The position numbers and the translations under genes were made by a program. Below are positions 39,067 to 47,164 of a DNA stretch of 64,000 nt, piece after piece. Source of the stretch: Stenotrophomonas sp. ASS1 (lineage in GTDB: Bacteria > Pseudomonadota > Gammaproteobacteria > Xanthomonadales > Xanthomonadaceae); assembly GCF_004346925.1 (NCBI RefSeq), contig NZ_CP031167.1:578001-642000 (forward strand). The letters run 5' to 3'. Within the stretch, counting starts at the first letter, position 1; every line of letters begins with the position of its first letter. The notes beneath the pieces are model-generated. The model saw only the letters and a program-made list of their open reading frames with translations. It was not told the origin of the DNA and ran no database searches.

Positions 39067-41268
39067 ATGAGCCTGCGTTTCCTTCCCTGGTCCTTTGCCC
39101 TCGCGCTGCTGGTCGGCTGCAGCACCGTGTCCGCACCGCATGTGCAGCGCAAGGGCAATCTGTCGCCCACTGCCGAGGCCGGCCAGGCGGCCGAAGTCGC
39201 CGCTGATGCTGCCCGTGACGCCCAGGGCGCTCCGCAGGCGGTGATCCGCCGTGGCACCGGCACCATGATCAACCGCGAAGCAGCACGCGCACCGGCTCCG
39301 GCACTGCATGGCGCCAGCACCGGTGAAGCAACCTTCAATTTCGAAGGCGAATCGGTGCATGCGGTGGTCAAGGCCATCCTCGGTGACATGCTGGGCCAGA
39401 ACTACGTGATTGCACCGGGGGTGCAGGGCACGGTCACCCTGGCCACGCCCAAGCCGGTGTCGCCGGCACAGGCGTTGAACCTGCTGGAAATGGTGCTGGG
39501 CTGGAACAATGCCCGCATGGTGTACAGCGGCGGCCGCTACAACATCGTCGCCGCCGACCAGGCATTGGCCGGCACCGTCGCACCGAGTACGGCCCCGGCG
39601 GCCAGCGCACGCGGTTTCGAGGTGCGGGTGATCCCGCTGCAGTTCATCTCCGCAACTGAAATGAAGAAGGTGCTGGAGCCGTACGCGCGCCCCAACGCCA
39701 TCGTCAACGTCGACAGCGGCCGCAACGTGATCACCCTGGGCGGTACCCGCGCCGAGCTGGAAAACTACATGCGCACCGTCGAGATCTTCGACGTCGACTG
39801 GCTGTCGGGCATGTCGGTGGGCGTGTTCCCGATCCAGTCCGGCAAGGCCGAGCAGGTGGCCGCCGACCTGGAGAAGGTGTTCGGCGAGGAGAGCAAGACG
39901 CCCAGCGCCGGCATGTTCCGCTTCCTGCCGCTGGAAAACGCCAACGCGGTGCTGGTGATCACCCCGCAGGTGCGTTACCTGGACCAGATCCAGCAGTGGC
40001 TGGACCGCATCGACACCGCCGGTGGCAGCGCCCGCCTGTTCTCCTATGAGCTGCGCTACATCAAGGCGCGCGATCTGGCCGAACGCCTCAGTGAAGCCTT
40101 CGCCAGCAGCGGCAATCGCGGCGGCTCCAGCCCGGCCTCGCTGGCACCGGGTGCAATGCCGTCGCAGCTGGGCAGCGACGGTGATCGTGGCATGGACAGC
40201 AACAACAGCAGCAATTTCGGTTCGACGCCGGGCAGTGGCTCCAGTGGCACCGGCAACGGCAGCATGAACCTGCCGCAGCGCCAGTCCGGCAATGTCAGCG
40301 TCAGCCTGGAAGTGGAAGGCGATCGCGTGGGCGTGTCGGCGGTGGAGGAAACCAACACCCTGCTGGTGCGCTCGACCCCGCAGGCCTGGCGTTCGATCCG
40401 CGAAGTGATCGAGAAGCTGGACGTGATGCCGCTGCAGGTGCATATCGAAGCGCAGGTGGCCGAGGTCGCACTGGAGGGGGACCTGAAGTACGGCGTGAAC
40501 TGGTTCTTCGACAACGCGGTGGCCGGGCGCGCGCTGACCGGCGCATTGGCCGGCGTGACCCTGCCGGCCGCCGCCGGCGGCTCCTGGAGCAGCTTTGCCG
40601 GTGCCGCGACCGGTGGCGAAGGCCTTGGCTGGGCATTCACCGGCCACAATGGCGCGGCGGTGGTGAGCGCGCTGGACAAGGTCACCGATGTGCGCCTGCT
40701 GCAGACCCCCTCGGTGTTCGTGCGCAACAACGCCGAGGCCACGCTCAACGTGGGTGACAAGGTGCCGATCAATACCACCACGGTGAACACCGGTATCGGC
40801 ACCAGCAGCTACAGCTCGGTACAGTACATCGACACCGGCGTGATCCTGAAGGTACGCCCGCGCGTCACCCGCGACGGCACGGTATTCCTCGACATCGTGC
40901 AGGAAGTGAGCAGCGCCTCGAACGTGCCGGAGAACTGCAACCCGCAGGAGCGCAACTGCAACCCGCGGATTTCCACCAAGAAGCTGTCGACCGAAGCGGC
41001 GGTGCAGAGCGGCGACACCATCATGCTGGCCGGCCTGATCACCGACACGGGCACCGATGGCAGCAGCGGCATCCCCGGCCTGAGCCGGATTCCGGTGGTG
41101 GGCGCACTGTTCGGGCAGAAGAGCCGCACCAGCCGCCGTTCGGAGGTGATCGTGCTGCTGACGCCGAGCATCGTGCGCAACGGGCAGGAGGCACGCACCC
41201 TGACCGACGAGTACAGCCAGCGCTTCCGCGCGATGGAACCGCTGAACCAGCCGCGCGCAAAGAAGTAA
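39067..41268 (+). CDS. xpsD: Type II secretion secretin XpsD, lipoprotein
   Basis: The outer-membrane secretin ring, 733 residues. The N-terminus MSLRFLPWSFALALLVGC has a lipobox (Cys18), matching the lipidated XpsD described in Xanthomonas. N0-N3 domains run to about residue 390 (NFEGESVHAVVKAILGDMLG; GFEVRVIPLQFISATEMKKV), with a Gly/Ser-rich loop in N3 (SSNFGSTPGSGSSGTGNGS). The secretin domain ends with the signature GLITDTGTDGSSGIPGLSRI followed by PVVGALFG. No S-domain for a pilotin is evident. It is last in the operon; the downstream region is a repeat cluster. Confidence 0.95.
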   Translation: MSLRFLPWSFALALLVGCSTVSAPHVQRKGNLSPTAEAGQAAEVAADAARDAQGAPQAVIRRGTGTMINREAARAPAPALHGASTGEATFNFEGESVHAVVKAILGDMLGQNYVIAPGVQGTVTLATPKPVSPAQALNLLEMVLGWNNARMVYSGGRYNIVAADQALAGTVAPSTAPAASARGFEVRVIPLQFISATEMKKVLEPYARPNAIVNVDSGRNVITLGGTRAELENYMRTVEIFDVDWLSGMSVGVFPIQSGKAEQVAADLEKVFGEESKTPSAGMFRFLPLENANAVLVITPQVRYLDQIQQWLDRIDTAGGSARLFSYELRYIKARDLAERLSEAFASSGNRGGSSPASLAPGAMPSQLGSDGDRGMDSNNSSNFGSTPGSGSSGTGNGSMNLPQRQSGNVSVSLEVEGDRVGVSAVEETNTLLVRSTPQAWRSIREVIEKLDVMPLQVHIEAQVAEVALEGDLKYGVNWFFDNAVAGRALTGALAGVTLPAAAGGSWSSFAGAATGGEGLGWAFTGHNGAAVVSALDKVTDVRLLQTPSVFVRNNAEATLNVGDKVPINTTTVNTGIGTSSYSSVQYIDTGVILKVRPRVTRDGTVFLDIVQEVSSASNVPENCNPQERNCNPRISTKKLSTEAAVQSGDTIMLAGLITDTGTDGSSGIPGLSRIPVVGALFGQKSRTSRRSEVIVLLTPSIVRNGQEARTLTDEYSQRFRAMEPLNQPRAKK

Positions 41269-41277
41269 GGGGTTACG

Positions 41278-41462
41278 GCCGGGCTGCGCCCGGCACCCGC
41301 AGAGGCCAGAGCTGGAGCAACGGCAACAGCGGGTTTACTGAGGGGGGGCGGGGCACTGTGGGTTTGCGGGGACGCCGTAAATCCGTCCATGGAGGCTTGG
41401 TCGCCGCATCCATGCGGCTCACACCCCGCAAACCCACAGTGCCCCGCCTTCGACAGTTTCCT
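41278..41462 (+). repeat. Long hairpin element, copy 3
   Basis: The stem arms 41347-41371 and 41424-41448 pair perfectly over 25 bases, but their sequence differs from the arms of copies 1, 2 and 4. The core is the same as copy 1 (GGACGCCGTAAATCCGTCCA, then the inner hairpin GCCGCAT-CC-ATGCGGC at 41403-41418). The left terminus has the hairpin GCCGGG-CTGCG-CCCGGC at 41278-41294, and the right border is CCTTCGACAG. Confidence 0.82.
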
Positions 41463-41472
41463 GCTGCTGTTG

Positions 41473-41496
41473 GTAGGTGTCGACCTTGGTCGACAC
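41473..41496 (+). repeat. SMAG-type REP hairpin
   Basis: GTAG followed by GTGTCGACC-TT-GGTCGACAC, a 9-bp perfect stem. A related hairpin TCCACGC-CAT-GCGTGGA follows at 41503-41519. Confidence 0.75.
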
Positions 41497-41562
41497 GCTG
41501 GATCCACGCCATGCGTGGAAGACTCTCCATCGAAATCGAATATTTCGATATCTGTGAGATCT

Positions 41563-41586
41563 GAGCCGAGCAAGGCTCGGCTCTAC
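41563..41586 (-). repeat. SMAG-type REP hairpin
   Basis: GAGCCGAGC-AAG-GCTCGGCTC followed by TAC; on the minus strand it reads GTAGAGCCGAGC, the same family as the element at 11492-11525. Confidence 0.75.
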
Positions 41587-41600
41587 AGAAGGCAATGCCC

Positions 41601-41877
41601 GACAGATCGCGGAAAACTGTCGAAGGCGGGGTGGGTCCGGTTGCGGGGGGGGGCCGCGGCATGGATGCCGCGGCCAAGCCCCCATGGGTGAGGGCGCTTT
41701 GCTTGCGAAGCACTGCTTCGCAAGCGCCCGAACGCACAGCCGCCAGCGGCTGGGCCGGACCCCGGAGGGGGGTTAACGGCGTCCCCCGCAACCGGACCCA
41801 CCCCGCCATGCCACGGATAGCCGGCTTCTGCTGTTGCTTCGGCTCTGGCCTCTGCAGGCGCCGGGTGCAACCCGGCC
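41601..41877 (-). repeat. Long hairpin element, copy 4, with an internal insertion
   Basis: The stem arms 41625-41649 and 41783-41807 pair perfectly over 25 bases and match the copy 2 arms. The inner hairpin is lengthened to 11 bp (GGCCGCGGCAT-GG-ATGCCGCGGCC, 41652-41675). About 80 bases are inserted in the core, containing a nested cruciform around 41692-41729 and the hairpin CAGCCGC-CA-GCGGCTG at 41737-41752. The flanks match copy 2, including the terminal hairpin CCGGGT-GCA-ACCCGG. Confidence 0.8.
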
Positions 41878-41926
41878 GATACCCTCCCAGTGCTAGGCTG
41901 TGGCTACCGACAACCACGGAGGCGGG

Positions 41927-42781
41927 ATGGGGGCGATCGTGTTGTTGCCGCTGTGCGTGGACGATGCCGCACTCGACCGCTGCCTGGCTGCGCTGGATGC
42001 CGGCACCGCGCCGGGAACCGCGGTCTGGCTGGCCGATGACGCGCAGACCGGCCCGCGTGCGCAGGCGGTGGTGGAGCATTGGTTGGCGCATACGCCGTTG
42101 CAGGCCGAATACACCCGTCGCGCGCGGCCGTTGGGCGAGGTCGCCCATCTGGATGAGATGCTGCGCGCCTGCGAGGGCATGGACGTGGCGGTGCTGGCGC
42201 CGGACAGCGTGCCCGCGCCGGGCTGGCTGCAGCAGCTGCAGGATGCCTTCGCCCGCGACGCCGCCATCGCCACCGCAACCCCGTGGTGCAATGCCGGCGA
42301 AACCGCTGCATGGCCGCGGCTGGGCGAGATCAATCCGGAACCGGAGGACCCGGCGCTGCTGGCACACACCTGTGCCACGCTGCCGGTGCTGCATCCGGAG
42401 CTGCCCTCGGCGGTCACCCACGCGGTACTGGTGCGCGGCAACGCGCGCCGGCGTGCCGGCGGCCTGGACGTGGACAGCTACGTGGGTTGGAACGCGGCAC
42501 TGGTGGACCTGAGCCTGCGTATGGCTGGCCTGGGATGGCGCAACGTGCTGTGCGAGACCGCCTTCGTCAGCCGGGCAGGGGAGGCGGTCAGCCGTGATGG
42601 CGATCTCGAGGCCCTGGCCGCGCGCTGGCCGGGGTGGGTGCCACGGTTGGCTGACTTCCTCATGCACGATCCGCTGCGTGGCCTGCGTGTCGATCTGCAG
42701 CAGCGCATGCGGCAGGCGATAATGCCGAAGGAACAGGGTGACCTGTTCGTCTCGTCTTCCGCGCCGGAGCCTCCTGCTTGA
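41927..42781 (+). CDS. Glycosyltransferase-like protein (GT-A fold)
   Basis: A 284-residue cytoplasmic protein with the layout of a family 2-like glycosyltransferase: an N-terminal strand IVLLPLCVDD, then CLAALDAGTAPGTAVWLADD, then a segment MDVAVLAPDSVPAPGWLQQL where a nucleotide-sugar-binding DxD-like site is expected, and CETAFVSR near the end. The donor and acceptor are unknown, and the DxD motif is weak. The start is the ATG nine triplets after an in-frame GTG, because GGAGG lies just before it. Its stop overlaps the next glycosyltransferase start (TTGA), so the two probably act on the same glycan. Confidence 0.7.
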   Translation: MGAIVLLPLCVDDAALDRCLAALDAGTAPGTAVWLADDAQTGPRAQAVVEHWLAHTPLQAEYTRRARPLGEVAHLDEMLRACEGMDVAVLAPDSVPAPGWLQQLQDAFARDAAIATATPWCNAGETAAWPRLGEINPEPEDPALLAHTCATLPVLHPELPSAVTHAVLVRGNARRRAGGLDVDSYVGWNAALVDLSLRMAGLGWRNVLCETAFVSRAGEAVSRDGDLEALAARWPGWVPRLADFLMHDPLRGLRVDLQQRMRQAIMPKEQGDLFVSSSAPEPPA

Positions 42782-43617
42782 ATGTTGCCATTGCCGCCAT
42801 CGTCGTCACCTACCAGAGCGGCAGCACCATCGACGCCTGCCTCTCGCGTCTGCGCCAGGCGCAGGACGTGGCCGAGATCCGGGTGATCGACAATGGCTCG
42901 ATGGATGGCACGCTGGATATCGTGCAGCGCCATGCCAGCCACGACCCGCGCGTGCGTTTCGTCGGCAATCCGGACAATCCCGGCTTTGCCGCCGCCAACA
43001 ACCAGGGCGTGGCCGATTCGCACAGCCCATGGCTGGCCTTCATCAACCCGGACCTGATGGTCGAACCGGAGACGTTGGCCGCACTGCGCAGCCGCGCGGA
43101 AGGACTGGGCGACTGCCTGCTCGGTGTCGAGCAGGTGGACGAGCAGGGCCATGCCGACGAAGCCGTGCGCCGCCGCGACCCGGATTTCCTGATGATGCTG
43201 CGCTCGCCGGGCAAGGGCTCGAAGCTGGCGGTGCCGCGTGACCCGCAGCAGGCGCTGCAGCGGGTGCCGGCGCTGTCCGGTGCGCTGCTGGTGATGCCGC
43301 GTGCATTGTTCGACTGCATCGGAGGTTGGGACGCCGGCTATCGTCTGCATGCCGAAGACCTGGACCTGTGCCGGCGTGCACGCGAAGCCGGAGCAGTGGT
43401 GGCGATCGCCAATGACCTGCAGGTCACCCACGTTCGTGGCGTCTCCAGCCGCTCGCGGCCGTTCTTCGTTGAATGGCACAAGCACAAGGGCCTGTGGCGC
43501 TATTTCCAGAAGTTCGAGGCCAGGCAGCGTTCGCTGCCGGTGCGGGTAGCGGTGTGGGGCGCGATCTGGGCGCACGCGCTGATGCTGGTGCCGAAGCTGC
43601 TGCGCAAGGCGCTGTAG
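42778..43617 (+). CDS. Family 2 glycosyltransferase
   Basis: A 279-residue GT2 enzyme resembling rhamnosyl- or galactofuranosyl-type transferases. The N-terminus IAAIVVTYQSGSTIDACLSR is the GT2 opening; VIDNGSMDGT is the nucleotide-binding loop; NPDNPGFAAANNQG and AFINPDL give the metal-binding NPD; GWDAGYRLHAEDLDLCRR has the catalytic ED pair. A C-terminal hydrophobic stretch (VWGAIWAHALMLVPKLL) suggests membrane association. The start is TTG overlapping the previous stop; no in-frame ATG is close. Probably acts with the preceding gene in surface-glycan synthesis. Confidence 0.83.
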   Translation: MNVAIAAIVVTYQSGSTIDACLSRLRQAQDVAEIRVIDNGSMDGTLDIVQRHASHDPRVRFVGNPDNPGFAAANNQGVADSHSPWLAFINPDLMVEPETLAALRSRAEGLGDCLLGVEQVDEQGHADEAVRRRDPDFLMMLRSPGKGSKLAVPRDPQQALQRVPALSGALLVMPRALFDCIGGWDAGYRLHAEDLDLCRRAREAGAVVAIANDLQVTHVRGVSSRSRPFFVEWHKHKGLWRYFQKFEARQRSLPVRVAVWGAIWAHALMLVPKLLRKAL

Positions 43618-43629
43618 CGCCGCAAGAGC

Positions 43630-43652
43630 ATCCACGCATGGCGTGGATCTAC
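43630..43652 (-). repeat. SMAG-type REP hairpin
   Basis: ATCCACGC-ATG-GCGTGGAT followed by CTAC, identical in layout and sequence to the unit at 16633-16655. It lies just after the second glycosyltransferase gene and before pncB. Confidence 0.75.
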
Positions 43653-43725
43653 CAATGTTGTTTCCCGTGAGCTGAGTGTGGCCGCAGGCACCCCGGTTCA
43701 CCCTGCCGGGCGCATAATCCGCCCC

Positions 43726-44904
43726 ATGCCTATCATCCAGTCCCTGCTCGACACCGACCTGTACAAGTTCACCATGATGCAGGCGGTGCTCCACCAGCAC
43801 CCCGGCGCCCAGGTGCAGTACCGGTTCAAGTGCCGCACGCCCGGCATCGACCTGGCCCGTTACATCGACCAGATCGACGAAGAGATCGACCATCTGTGCA
43901 GCCTGCGTTTCAGCGACGCGGAGCTGGACTACATGCGTGGCCTGCGCTTCGTGAAGCCGGACTTCGCCGATTTCCTCGGCCTGTTCCACCTCGACCGCAA
44001 GTACATCCAGCTGCGCGCGTCGAAGACCGTGCCCGGCGAGATCGAACTGGACATCACCGGGCCCTGGCTGCACACCATTCTGTTCGAAGTGCCGCTGCTG
44101 GCGATCATCAACGAAGTCTGGTTCCGCAACACCACCACCGCCGACTTCGCCGAGGGCGAGCGCCGCCTGCAGGCCAAGGCCGCGCTGCTGCGTGATACCC
44201 CCGGCTTCGAGCAGTGCCGCATCGCCGACTACGGCAGCCGCCGCCGCTACTCGCGCGACTGGCATGCCCGCCTGCTGCCGTTGCTGCGCGACGCCCTCGG
44301 GCCGCAGCTGGTCGGCACCAGCAACGTGCATTTCGCCCGCCTGTACGGCATGACCCCGCACGGCACCATGGCCCATGAGTACCTGCAGGCGTTCCAGGCG
44401 CTGGGCCCGCGCCTGCGCGATTCGCAGGTGGCGGCACTGGAGTCGTGGGCACGCGAGTATCGCGGCGACCTCGGCATCGCGCTGTCCGACGTGGTCGGCC
44501 TGGATGCGTTCCTGCGCGACTTCGACATGTACTTCTGCAAGCTGTTCGACGGCGTCCGCCATGACTCCGGCGATCCGTTCGACTGGGGCGACCGCATGCT
44601 GGGGCACTTCCAGCAGCGCCGGGTGGATGCACGCAGCAAGGTGCTGGTGTTCAGCGATGGGCTCGACATCGCCAAGGTGATGCGCCTGTACGACTACTTC
44701 CGTGGTCGCTGCCAGGTCGCCTTCGGCGTCGGCACCCACCTGACCAATGATCTGGGGCCAACGCCGCTCAACATCGTCATCAAGATGGTCCGCTGCAACG
44801 GCCAGCCGGTGGCCAAGCTCAGCGATTCGCCGGGCAAGAGCATGTGCGACGACCCGGGCTACCTGGCCTATCTGCGCCAGGTCTTCGAGCTGCCGCCGGC
44901 GTAA
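43726..44904 (+). CDS. pncB: Nicotinate phosphoribosyltransferase
   Basis: An NAD salvage enzyme that joins nicotinate and PRPP to form nicotinate mononucleotide, using ATP. The N-terminus [18 protein letters not shown] is diagnostic; [12 protein letters not shown] contains the phosphorylated His region; [16 protein letters not shown] is the PRPP-side loop; the end has GTHLTNDLG and [14 protein letters not shown]. 392 residues, normal for the family. The start is the ATG before [17 protein letters not shown] box 8 bases upstream of the ATG suggests a very short leader, or else an upstream start. The 3' end is 10 bases from the convergent pilin-like gene. Confidence 0.95.
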   Translation: MPIIQSLLDTDLYKFTMMQAVLHQHPGAQVQYRFKCRTPGIDLARYIDQIDEEIDHLCSLRFSDAELDYMRGLRFVKPDFADFLGLFHLDRKYIQLRASKTVPGEIELDITGPWLHTILFEVPLLAIINEVWFRNTTTADFAEGERRLQAKAALLRDTPGFEQCRIADYGSRRRYSRDWHARLLPLLRDALGPQLVGTSNVHFARLYGMTPHGTMAHEYLQAFQALGPRLRDSQVAALESWAREYRGDLGIALSDVVGLDAFLRDFDMYFCKLFDGVRHDSGDPFDWGDRMLGHFQQRRVDARSKVLVFSDGLDIAKVMRLYDYFRGRCQVAFGVGTHLTNDLGPTPLNIVIKMVRCNGQPVAKLSDSPGKSMCDDPGYLAYLRQVFELPPA

Positions 44905-44914
44905 ACACGCCGGC

Positions 44915-45280
44915 TTACAGGTAGTCGACCACCACCAGGTAGGCGCCCTGCAGCGGCTGCTGCTTCGAAGCCTGCACGCTGTAACGCTCGGAGAAGGCGA
45001 TATCGCCGGCGCGCATCGCGCTGGCCGACACCGACAGCTTCTGGCCCTGGCGCTTGCCGTCGCGCAGCGTCGCGGCCTGGCCATCGGCCAGCGCCGTCAC
45101 GGCCACCGTCGAGCCCTTGGCCGAGGGCGGGCAGGCGGCCAGGCTCAGCTCACCCTGGGACAGGTTCGTCGTGCAGCCCGGCTCGGCGATACGGCCGCTG
45201 AAACGGATGCTGCCGCTGCTGGCTTGGGCGAGCGCACTGACGGACATCAGGGCCACACACAGCAGAATGGAGTTCCTCAT
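44915..45280 (-). CDS. Small secreted pilin-like protein
   Basis: A 121-residue product with a signal peptide ending ALAQA and a mature start SSGSIRFSGRIAEPGCTTNL that resembles fimbrial subunits (G-x-I-x-F-x-G, then Cys). A second Cys in LAACPPSAKG could form the usual disulfide. It is shorter than a normal pilin (about 100 mature residues), so it may be a minor, truncated or regulatory subunit. I do not recognise a named family. It is divergent from the fimbrial operon, across a 459-base region, and convergent with pncB. Confidence 0.65.
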   Translation of the reverse strand: MRNSILLCVALMSVSALAQASSGSIRFSGRIAEPGCTTNLSQGELSLAACPPSAKGSTVAVTALADGQAATLRDGKRQGQKLSVSASAMRAGDIAFSERYSVQASKQQPLQGAYLVVVDYL

Positions 45281-45739
45281 GACACGTTCTCTGGTTCGGT
45301 GTGTCCTAGTTAGCGACAGGTTCGATCCGTCTTTAATAGGACAAATCCGAATCTGCTAGGGCCATCACCAAGAAAGAGTGATGCGCATCAAATAAGGCGA
45401 TTTCTACCTGAAAAAGGCCTGTTTTCGCGCATGCCGAACGCGCCACGGGAAGCGTCATGCAGGGTCGTTTGTGACCTGATCGCCTTGCCGTCAAATCCCC
45501 CACGCCCGCCGGGCTCTCATTCCGCCTACCACGTCACATTTGAGGCGTCAATGAATTGGCGTTCAGAAAAATAATGAGACTTTCATCACAGTTGTGCCTA
45601 TACTTGCGTCACGGATTCAGGGGAAGGTATGTCCGAGTCCGGCCACAGGTGAGACGCAAGGATGGGTCTTGATAGCCCGGCAGTGCTCCTTGCTTCCTCC
45701 TCTACTTCTCATCTCTTCAGTAGGGTTAGGTAAAAGCGA
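45281..45739. promoter_or_regulatory. Divergent promoter region of the fimbrial operon
   Basis: No gene is visible in 459 bases that are AT-richer than the surroundings. A possible -10 box TATACT lies at 45599-45604 on the plus strand, leaving a leader of about 130 bases before the fimbrin gene; a matching -35 is not clear. An inverted repeat TGTCCTA / TAGGACA (45301-45307 and 45336-45342) lies near the pilin-like gene. The size suggests room for regulator binding or phase control, but no invertible repeats are seen. Confidence 0.45.
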
Positions 45740-46279
45740 ATGCACAAGATCAATATCATCGCCGCTCTGATGCTGGCCGCCGCTCCGCTGGCCGCCAACG
45801 CCGCCGACGGCACCATCACCTTCAACGGCAAGGTGACCGACAAGACCTGCACCATCTCGACCCCGGGCGGCAAGGACTTCTCCGTCAACCTGCCGACCGT
45901 GTCCAAGAACACCCTGGCCGCCGCCGGTAACGTTGCCGGTCGCACCCCGTTCGCCATCAACCTGACCAAGTGCAGCGCCGGCAACGTCGCGACCTACTTC
46001 GAGCCGGGTTCGACCGTTGACTTCAACACCGGCCGCCTTCTGAACCAGGCTTCGGCCAACGCTGCCACCAACGTGCAGCTGCAGCTGCTGGGTTCGAACA
46101 ACCAGGTCCTGCCGATCAAGGCTGCAGGCGCTGGCCAGGCCCAGACCAACTCGCAGTGGGTCACCGTCGGCACCGACGGCTCGGCCGATCTGAACTACTA
46201 CGCTGAGTACTACGCCACTGCCGCCGCCACCCCGGGCGACGTCACCAGCAGCGTCAAGTACACGATCATCTACAACTGA
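45740..46279 (+). CDS. smf-1: Major fimbrial subunit (SMF-1 type)
   Basis: The rod pilin of a type 1-like chaperone-usher fimbria, 179 residues. The signal peptide ends LAANA, with mature residues ADGTITFNGKVTDKTCTIST, which matches my memory of the S. maltophilia SMF-1 fimbrin N-terminus. Cys37 and Cys78 form the usual intradomain disulfide. Alternating strands and the C-terminal KYTIIYN (beta-zipper motif with penultimate Tyr) fit donor-strand exchange. SMF-1 is associated with adherence and biofilm. First gene of the operon with the chaperone, usher and adhesin. Confidence 0.93.
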   Translation: MHKINIIAALMLAAAPLAANAADGTITFNGKVTDKTCTISTPGGKDFSVNLPTVSKNTLAAAGNVAGRTPFAINLTKCSAGNVATYFEPGSTVDFNTGRLLNQASANAATNVQLQLLGSNNQVLPIKAAGAGQAQTNSQWVTVGTDGSADLNYYAEYYATAAATPGDVTSSVKYTIIYN

Positions 46280-46293
46280 TCGTAGTCGTACCC

Positions 46294-46323
46294 GCACTGG
46301 CCGGCGTACGCGCCGGCCAGTGC
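46294..46323 (+). other. Intercistronic hairpin between fimbrin and chaperone
   Basis: A 13-bp perfect stem GCACTGGCCGGCG / CGCCGGCCAGTGC with a four-base loop, 14 bases after the fimbrin stop. No T run follows. Such hairpins often protect or partly terminate the pilin mRNA, giving excess pilin over the assembly proteins. Confidence 0.7.
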
Positions 46324-46364
46324 ATCGCGGCCCCTGGCCACATACCTCGAGCGTAGTACTTCCG

Positions 46365-47093
46365 ATGAAAGCATTCTTTCCCCGGGCGCTGCTGCTGGCA
46401 GCGTTCACGCTGCCCTTCTGCCAGAACGCTCTGGCCGGCGTGGTGGTCAATGGCACGCGAGTGATCTATCCGGCGCAGGCGCGCGAAGTCACCGTGCAGG
46501 TCGACAACGTGGGCGATTCGCCGGCGCTGGTGCAGGCCTGGATCGACAGCGGCGACGCCAACCAGACCGCCGACACCAGCGATGCCCCGTTCGTGCTGAC
46601 GCCGCCGATCGCGCGCGTCGAACCGGGCCGCAGCCAGGCGCTGCGACTGATCTTCTCCGGCGCGCAGCTGCCGACCGACCGTGAGTCGGTGTTCTGGCTC
46701 AACGTGCTGGATGTTCCGCCGTCCCCGGACAACGCCGACAGCGGCGAACAGAATTACCTGCAGGTCGCGTTCCGTTCGCGCCTGAAGCTTTTCTACCGGC
46801 CGCAGGGCCTGAAGGGCGTCGCCAACGACGCGCCGGCAGCGCTGCGCTGGACCCGCACGGGCGACCGTCTGCGGGTGGAAAACCCGAGCCCCTTCCACGT
46901 CACTCTGGCCGAAGTACATGCCGTGACCGGCAGCAGTGAAAAGGCCGTCGAGGACAAGGGCGCGATGGTCGCGCCGAAGCAGAGCCTGGAGTTCGCCGCA
47001 CCGGCGGGCACCGACCAGGTCCGCTTCATCACCATCAACGACTACGGCGGCCGGGTGGAACACACCATCCGCCTCGGCAGCACCGGGGGCTGA
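46365..47093 (+). CDS. Periplasmic fimbrial chaperone (PapD family)
   Basis: A 242-residue PapD-like chaperone that caps pilins by donor-strand complementation and delivers them to the usher. The signal peptide ends NALAGV. The first Ig domain has GTRVIYPAQAREVTVQVDN, with the conserved Arg of the subunit-anchoring site. Then follow PPIARVEPGRSQALRLIF, ESVFWLNVLDVPP and the family signature region FRSRLKLFYRP; the second domain ends DYGGRVEHTIRL. The start is the ATG before KAFFPRALLL; an upstream in-frame extension lacks a signal. 242 residues, normal. Confidence 0.93.
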   Translation: MKAFFPRALLLAAFTLPFCQNALAGVVVNGTRVIYPAQAREVTVQVDNVGDSPALVQAWIDSGDANQTADTSDAPFVLTPPIARVEPGRSQALRLIFSGAQLPTDRESVFWLNVLDVPPSPDNADSGEQNYLQVAFRSRLKLFYRPQGLKGVANDAPAALRWTRTGDRLRVENPSPFHVTLAEVHAVTGSSEKAVEDKGAMVAPKQSLEFAAPAGTDQVRFITINDYGGRVEHTIRLGSTGG

Positions 47094-47164
47094 ACGCGCC
47101 GCGCCGGCCTTGGGCCTGCGCATCCCGCCACCGCCGCTGTGCGGCGAATTGAAGGAATGTCAGT

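Larger units (their letters stand above)
41269..41926. other. Non-coding 0.66-kb region after xpsD with repeat cluster B
   Basis: No convincing gene. In order: long hairpin copy 3 (41278-41462), SMAG hairpins (41473-41519), an AT-richer stretch with the inverted repeat ATCGAAAT / ATTTCGAT (41529-41549), a reversed SMAG (41563-41586), long hairpin copy 4 (41601-41877) and the leader of the glycosyltransferase gene. The layout mirrors cluster A at 16.4-16.9 kb: two opposed long elements with SMAGs between them. Confidence 0.75.

Noticed and set aside
45281-45739. Invertible phase-variation switch at the fimbrial promoter
   Set aside because: The only inverted repeat (7 bp, 28 apart) is too short and close, and no recombinase gene is adjacent.
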